Positions 12,374-14,953 of a DNA stretch of 14,953 nt are shown in pieces; position 1 is the stretch's first letter; every line of letters begins with the position of its first letter. The stretch spans positions 1 through 14,953 of the forward strand of contig CBFGWL010000072.1 of the NCBI GenBank assembly GCA_965652565.1. Reading direction: 5' to 3'. Position numbers and translations under genes: made by a program. This DNA comes from RSA11 sp965652565. Its GTDB lineage: Bacteria > Actinomycetota > Thermoleophilia > Solirubrobacterales > 70-9. The notes under the pieces were generated by a model. That model was not told where the DNA came from. It worked only from the letters and a program-made list of their open reading frames with translations, and searched no databases.

Positions 12374-13314
12374 CACGCGACCCCCGCGAGCTCCCGCGCG
12401 CGCTTTGCCCCGTCACGCCTCTCGTCGGCCCGCGGCAGCCGCCAGAGCGCGTCGGTTCCGGCGATCTCGCAAACGACCCGCGACTGCTCGGCCAGCGTCG
12501 CCAGCTCCTCGGCGACCGCGTCGAAGGCGGGCTCGGCGGTGTCGCCGGGGCGCATGACCTCGGCCACCTCCGCTGTCGTGAGCCCGTACGGGAACGCCTC
12601 GAGCACGGTGAGCGCGTCCTCGGGAGCCGGGCGGCGCTCTAGCTGCGGGTCGAGGTTGGCAAGCGCGGTGTCGTAGGCCTCGAAGGGCTGAAAGCCGCCG
12701 ACCTGCAGGCTGGCGCCGTCCGCGCGGGTGAAGGTGACGCTGGGCGCCGTGTACCGCGCACCGCCGTCGACGTCCGCGGTGCGCCCCTGCGCTGCGGCGG
12801 CGGAACCCGCCGCCGAGCGGGCCGCCGCGTGATCGGACCGATAGGCGGCGACGATCTCCTCGTCGTCGATGCGCCCGACGATCTCGTCGGCGTCGAGGCC
12901 CGGCACGCGCGCGAGCGCCGCACGCAAGTCATCGTCGTCGTCGAGCAGGCCCGCTGTCGTGAACTGCATGTGCTGCAGGGCGCGCAGCGCTGCCTCGCCG
13001 AGGCGCGGGTCGAGCTCGCGCGCCGCGATGACAGCGCGGCAGGCGCGCGCGGTCCCGGGCACGCGCGGCTTCACGGCGAAGGCGAACGGCATCCCGAACC
13101 GCCGCGCGAGGCTGCGGTTGTTCGTCACGACCATCGCGGGCGTGAGCCCGCGCTCCTCGTACTCCTCGGCGCTCTCGGCCAAGCCGATGAGGCGCAGGCG
13201 CCACTCGATCTGATCGCCGAAGCGCCAGCGCAGGCGCGCCTCGGCCGGGCGGAACGAGTACCCGAAGGGACACCCGGGATCGGTGAAGAGCGTGGCTGTG
13301 ACGCGGGGGGTCAA
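12373..13314 (-). CDS. DsbA-like thioredoxin-fold protein with degenerate CPFG site and C-terminal extension
   Basis: A 313-residue protein starting with TLFTDPGCPFGYSFRPAEAR. The first cysteine of the DsbA active site is kept (C15) but the second is glycine (G18), so disulfide exchange of the usual kind is unlikely. A helical insert (about 45-175) and a cis-proline-like APSVTF strand with GFQPFEAYDTAL (189-218) complete a DsbA-like fold. Residues about 231-294 (LTTAEVAEVM, a second helix, then DALWRL) resemble a winged-helix module; this is my reading, not a confirmed domain. The start is TTG at 13314; an in-frame TAG lies just upstream, so no longer version exists. It precedes and overlaps the FrnE-like gene. 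Role unknown, possibly glutathione-S-transferase-like or a thiol-ligand-binding protein. Confidence 0.8.
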   Translation of the reverse strand: MTPRVTATLFTDPGCPFGYSFRPAEARLRWRFGDQIEWRLRLIGLAESAEEYEERGLTPAMVVTNNRSLARRFGMPFAFAVKPRVPGTARACRAVIAARELDPRLGEAALRALQHMQFTTAGLLDDDDDLRAALARVPGLDADEIVGRIDDEEIVAAYRSDHAAARSAAGSAAAAQGRTADVDGGARYTAPSVTFTRADGASLQVGGFQPFEAYDTALANLDPQLERRPAPEDALTVLEAFPYGLTTAEVAEVMRPGDTAEPAFDAVAEELATLAEQSRVVCEIAGTDALWRLPRADERRDGAKRARELAGVA

Positions 13315-13316
13315 GA

Positions 13317-13348
13317 GAAGTCGCTAGGGAAGTCGCAAAAGTAGTTGC
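13317..13348. repeat. Three 8-bp direct repeats at 12-bp spacing in a divergent promoter region
   Basis: GAAGTCGC at 13317-13324 and 13329-13336 are identical, and GTAGTTGC at 13341-13348 is a degenerate third copy, all in phase at 12 bp. They occupy the gap between the divergent DsbA-like and acyl-CoA dehydrogenase genes and could be a binding site for a protein that binds direct repeats along one face of the helix. A GTGTACAC palindrome follows at 13349-13356. Confidence 0.45.
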
Positions 13349-13372
13349 GTGTACACACATATTAGCTATACC
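13345..13372 (+). promoter_or_regulatory. Possible upstream promoter of the acyl-CoA dehydrogenase gene
   Basis: TTGCGT (13345-13350) and TATACC (13367-13372) are separated by 16 bp. The locally AT-rich spacer (ACACATATTAGC) is unusual for this genome. It would give a leader of about 40 nt, in addition to or instead of the leaderless promoter at 13408. Confidence 0.3.
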
Positions 13373-13407
13373 CCCTCAGGGCGTCCCGACGCGCGGCCCC
13401 GGGCGAT

Positions 13408-13413
13408 TAGTGT
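13408..13413 (+). promoter_or_regulatory. Putative -10 box of leaderless acyl-CoA dehydrogenase gene
   Basis: TAGTGT is followed by exactly 7 nt and the GTG at 13421, with no Shine-Dalgarno site. The arrangement is the same as for the ornithine cyclodeaminase-like gene. Confidence 0.5.
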
Positions 13414-13420
13414 TCCTGCC

Positions 13421-14671
13421 GTGGACTTCGCCTTGAGCCCGCGTGTCGAGGAGCTGCGCGACCGCGTGCGCGCCTTCATGGATGAGCACGTCTACCCCGT
13501 GGAGGCGGAGGCGATGCAAGCCCTCGACGAGGAGGTGCGTCCGGGTTCGGACGTCGCCTACCCGGCCATCCTCCGCGAGCTGCGCGAGCGCGCGAAGGCC
13601 GAGGGCCTCTGGAACCTCTTCATGCCCGACGAGCGCTTCGGCCCGGGCCTCACGAACTGGGAGTACGGCGTGCTCTGCGAGGAGATGGGGCGCTCGCCCG
13701 TCGTCGCGCCGATGGCCTTCAACTGCGCGGCGCCGGACACCGGCAACATGGAGATCCTGGCCGAACACGGCAGCGACGAGCAGCGGGCGCGCTGGCTGGA
13801 GCCGCTGCTGGAGGGCGAGATCCGCTCTTGCTTTTCGATGACCGAGCCCGACGTCTCGGGCTCAGACCCCACCACGCTGCAGGCACGCGCCGAGCTCGAC
13901 GGCGACGAGTGGGTGATCAACGGCCACAAGTGGTTCACCTCCGGCGCCGTCGGCGCCGCGTTCGCGATCGCGATGGTCGTGACCGACCCCGACGCCCATC
14001 CCTACGCGCGCGCCTCGATGATCATCGTCCCCACCGACGCGCCGGGATTCAACCTGGTCCGCCCCATCCCGGTGATGGGGCACGACGGCGGCCCCGGGCA
14101 CTGCGAGATCCGCTACGAGGACTGCCGCGTGCCCGCGGACAACCTGCTCGGTCCGCGCCAAGCCGGCTTCGTGATCGCCCAGGACCGCCTCGGCCCGGGA
14201 CGCATCCACCACTGCATGCGCGCGATCGGCACGGCCGAGCGAGCGCTCGAGCTGATGTGCCGGCGTGCCAACGCACGCGAGGCCTTCGGCGAGAAGCTCG
14301 CGGACAAGCAGTTCGTGCAGGACATGATCGCCCGCTCGCGCATGGAGATCGAGCAGGCGCGACTGCTCACGATGAAGGCCGCCTGGCGAATCGACGCGGA
14401 GGGCAAGAAGGCCGCGCGCCGGGAGATCTCGATGATCAAGATCGTCGCGGCGAACGTCGTGATGGACGTCCTCGACCGGGCGATCCAGGTGCACGGCTCG
14501 CTCGGCATGTCGGACGACACGCCGCTCGCCGCCATGTGGCGCTACAGCCGGATGCTGCGGATCGCCGACGGCCCCGACGAGGTCCACAAGATGGTTGTCG
14601 CCCGCCGCGAGCTCAACCACTGGGCCAAGCAGCCCGAAGGGGCCGGGTCCCCAGACCCGGCCCGCACCTAG
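13421..14671 (+). CDS. Acyl-CoA dehydrogenase family protein
   Basis: A 416-residue flavoenzyme of the acyl-CoA dehydrogenase superfamily, which oxidises acyl-CoA thioesters at the alpha-beta bond with FAD and passes electrons to ETF. The order is as expected: N-terminal helical domain (1-135), FAD signature CFSMTEPDVSGSD at 137-149, middle beta-domain with WVINGHKWFTSGA at 164-176, and C-terminal helices ending with QVHGSLGMSDDTPL (about 356-369) and RIADGPDEVHKM. The ADGPDEVH ending and length resemble the ACAD10/ACAD11 and long FadE-like group; the acyl specificity is not predictable. The frame is open back to 13349, but GTG 13421 matches the family's start and has TAGTGT 7 nt upstream. 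It is divergent from the thioredoxin-fold pair and convergent with the last gene. Confidence 0.92.
   Translation: MDFALSPRVEELRDRVRAFMDEHVYPVEAEAMQALDEEVRPGSDVAYPAILRELRERAKAEGLWNLFMPDERFGPGLTNWEYGVLCEEMGRSPVVAPMAFNCAAPDTGNMEILAEHGSDEQRARWLEPLLEGEIRSCFSMTEPDVSGSDPTTLQARAELDGDEWVINGHKWFTSGAVGAAFAIAMVVTDPDAHPYARASMIIVPTDAPGFNLVRPIPVMGHDGGPGHCEIRYEDCRVPADNLLGPRQAGFVIAQDRLGPGRIHHCMRAIGTAERALELMCRRANAREAFGEKLADKQFVQDMIARSRMEIEQARLLTMKAAWRIDAEGKKAARREISMIKIVAANVVMDVLDRAIQVHGSLGMSDDTPLAAMWRYSRMLRIADGPDEVHKMVVARRELNHWAKQPEGAGSPDPART
14640..14663. terminator. Hairpin at the 3' end of the acyl-CoA dehydrogenase gene
   Basis: GGGCCGGGT and ACCCGGCCC form a perfect 9-bp stem with a 6-nt loop, lying inside the last codons of the dehydrogenase. 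There is no U-tract. Placed between convergent genes, it may act as a shared terminator, or the stop of one may simply rely on Rho. Confidence 0.4.
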
Positions 14672-14686
14672 CTCAGCCCATACCGA

Positions 14687-14953
14687 TCAGGGCAACTTGC
14701 GGACGTCGCTCTTCGCGGCGCCGCAGACCTTGTTGCGCGAGAGCTTCTTCTTCGGGGCGCGCAGGTAGTAACGGCCCTTCTTCCACGTGCCCTTGCTCTG
14801 GAGGTCGAAGCGGTTCGGCATCAGCGAGCCGGTCCTCGTCACGGCCACGCGCTTGTCCTTGCGCTTGCCCTTGGTCTTCTTGAAGACGACGATCCTGCGC
14901 TTCTTCTCACAGGCCGCCCGGTTCGACTCGATCCACCCGAAGACGCCCTTGAG
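14687..14953 (-). CDS. Basic, probably secreted beta-sandwich-type protein, C-terminal part
   Basis: On the minus strand the frame is open from the window edge to a TGA at 14687-14689, giving the last 88 residues; the start is outside the window. The sequence is very rich in Lys and Arg, with two cysteines (C15, C77 of the visible part) in FGWIESNRAACEKKR and LSRNKVCGAAKS. The run of strands (RRIVVFKKT, KRVAVTRTG, NRFDLQSKG, KGRYYLRAP) resembles a transthyretin-like / carboxypeptidase-regulatory-like beta-sandwich, a type seen repeatedly at the ends of secreted actinobacterial proteins. Codon use is typical of the window. Function unknown; domain call tentative. Confidence 0.7.
   Translation of the reverse strand, partial: LKGVFGWIESNRAACEKKRRIVVFKKTKGKRKDKRVAVTRTGSLMPNRFDLQSKGTWKKGRYYLRAPKKKLSRNKVCGAAKSDVRKLP

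Noticed and set aside
1..14953. CRISPR array, tRNA or rRNA, insertion sequence or integrase
   Set aside because: I found no regularly spaced palindromic repeats, cloverleaf-like sequence with a CCA-type end, transposase or recombinase motif, or terminal inverted repeats.

Overview
The window comes from a very GC-rich bacterium, most likely an actinobacterium of the Thermoleophilia / Solirubrobacterales type. This is inferred from coding style and gene content, not from a marker gene. The signs are third codon positions that are almost all G or C, frequent GTG starts, leaderless-looking promoters, secreted calcium-binding nonapeptide and Ig-like proteins with very basic tails, and an acyl-CoA carboxylase epsilon-type small protein. 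There are no RNA genes, insertion sequences or CRISPR arrays that I can see.

Layout. At 1-360 is the C-terminal end of a secreted RTX-type calcium-binding protein, convergent with an ornithine cyclodeaminase/mu-crystallin-family enzyme (381-1325, minus). The latter is divergent from a small acyl-CoA carboxylase epsilon-like gene (1369-1617), followed by a dodecin (1740-1949). The core of the window is a four-gene assimilatory sulfate reduction operon: sulfite reductase (2103-3983), iron-sulfur APS reductase cysH (4012-4776), ATP sulfurylase sat (4769-5848) and APS kinase cysC (5848-6402). It has overlapping or closely spaced junctions, an AT-rich dyad in its promoter region and a clear Rho-independent terminator at 6432-6461. 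Together the products activate sulfate to APS, reduce APS to sulfite, reduce sulfite to sulfide, and in a side branch make PAPS.

Downstream come a small SAM methyltransferase (6479-7009), a secreted multi-domain Ig-like protein (7055-8251, minus) and an FkbM-type methyltransferase (8499-9317). The last overlaps tail-to-tail with a PHP-family phosphoesterase (9296-10114, minus). Divergent from the latter is a cysteine-free Rrf2-family regulator (10203-10661), followed by a TauE/SafE-type membrane transporter (10783-11703) that may be preceded by a 12-codon leader ORF and an inverted repeat. Because Rrf2 regulators (CymR) and TauE/SafE transporters are both linked to sulfur metabolism in other bacteria, these two genes may belong functionally with the sulfate operon; this is inference.

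The last part holds two overlapping minus-strand thioredoxin-fold genes (12373-13314 with a degenerate CPFG site, 11708-12373 FrnE-like with CPWC), divergent from an acyl-CoA dehydrogenase (13421-14671). The window ends inside a basic secreted-type protein (14687-14953, minus, partial).

Several genes share one start architecture: a TAnnnT-like hexamer 6-9 nt before a GTG (once ATG) start with no Shine-Dalgarno sequence, which suggests leaderless mRNAs and was used to choose starts. Genes inside the sulfate operon, the dodecin and the Ig-like protein instead use Shine-Dalgarno sites or translational coupling. No system here is clearly new. The most unusual points are the codon-use mosaic in cysH, the operator-like dyad before the sulfite reductase, the putative leader ORF before the transporter, and several family members that have lost a usual active-site residue.
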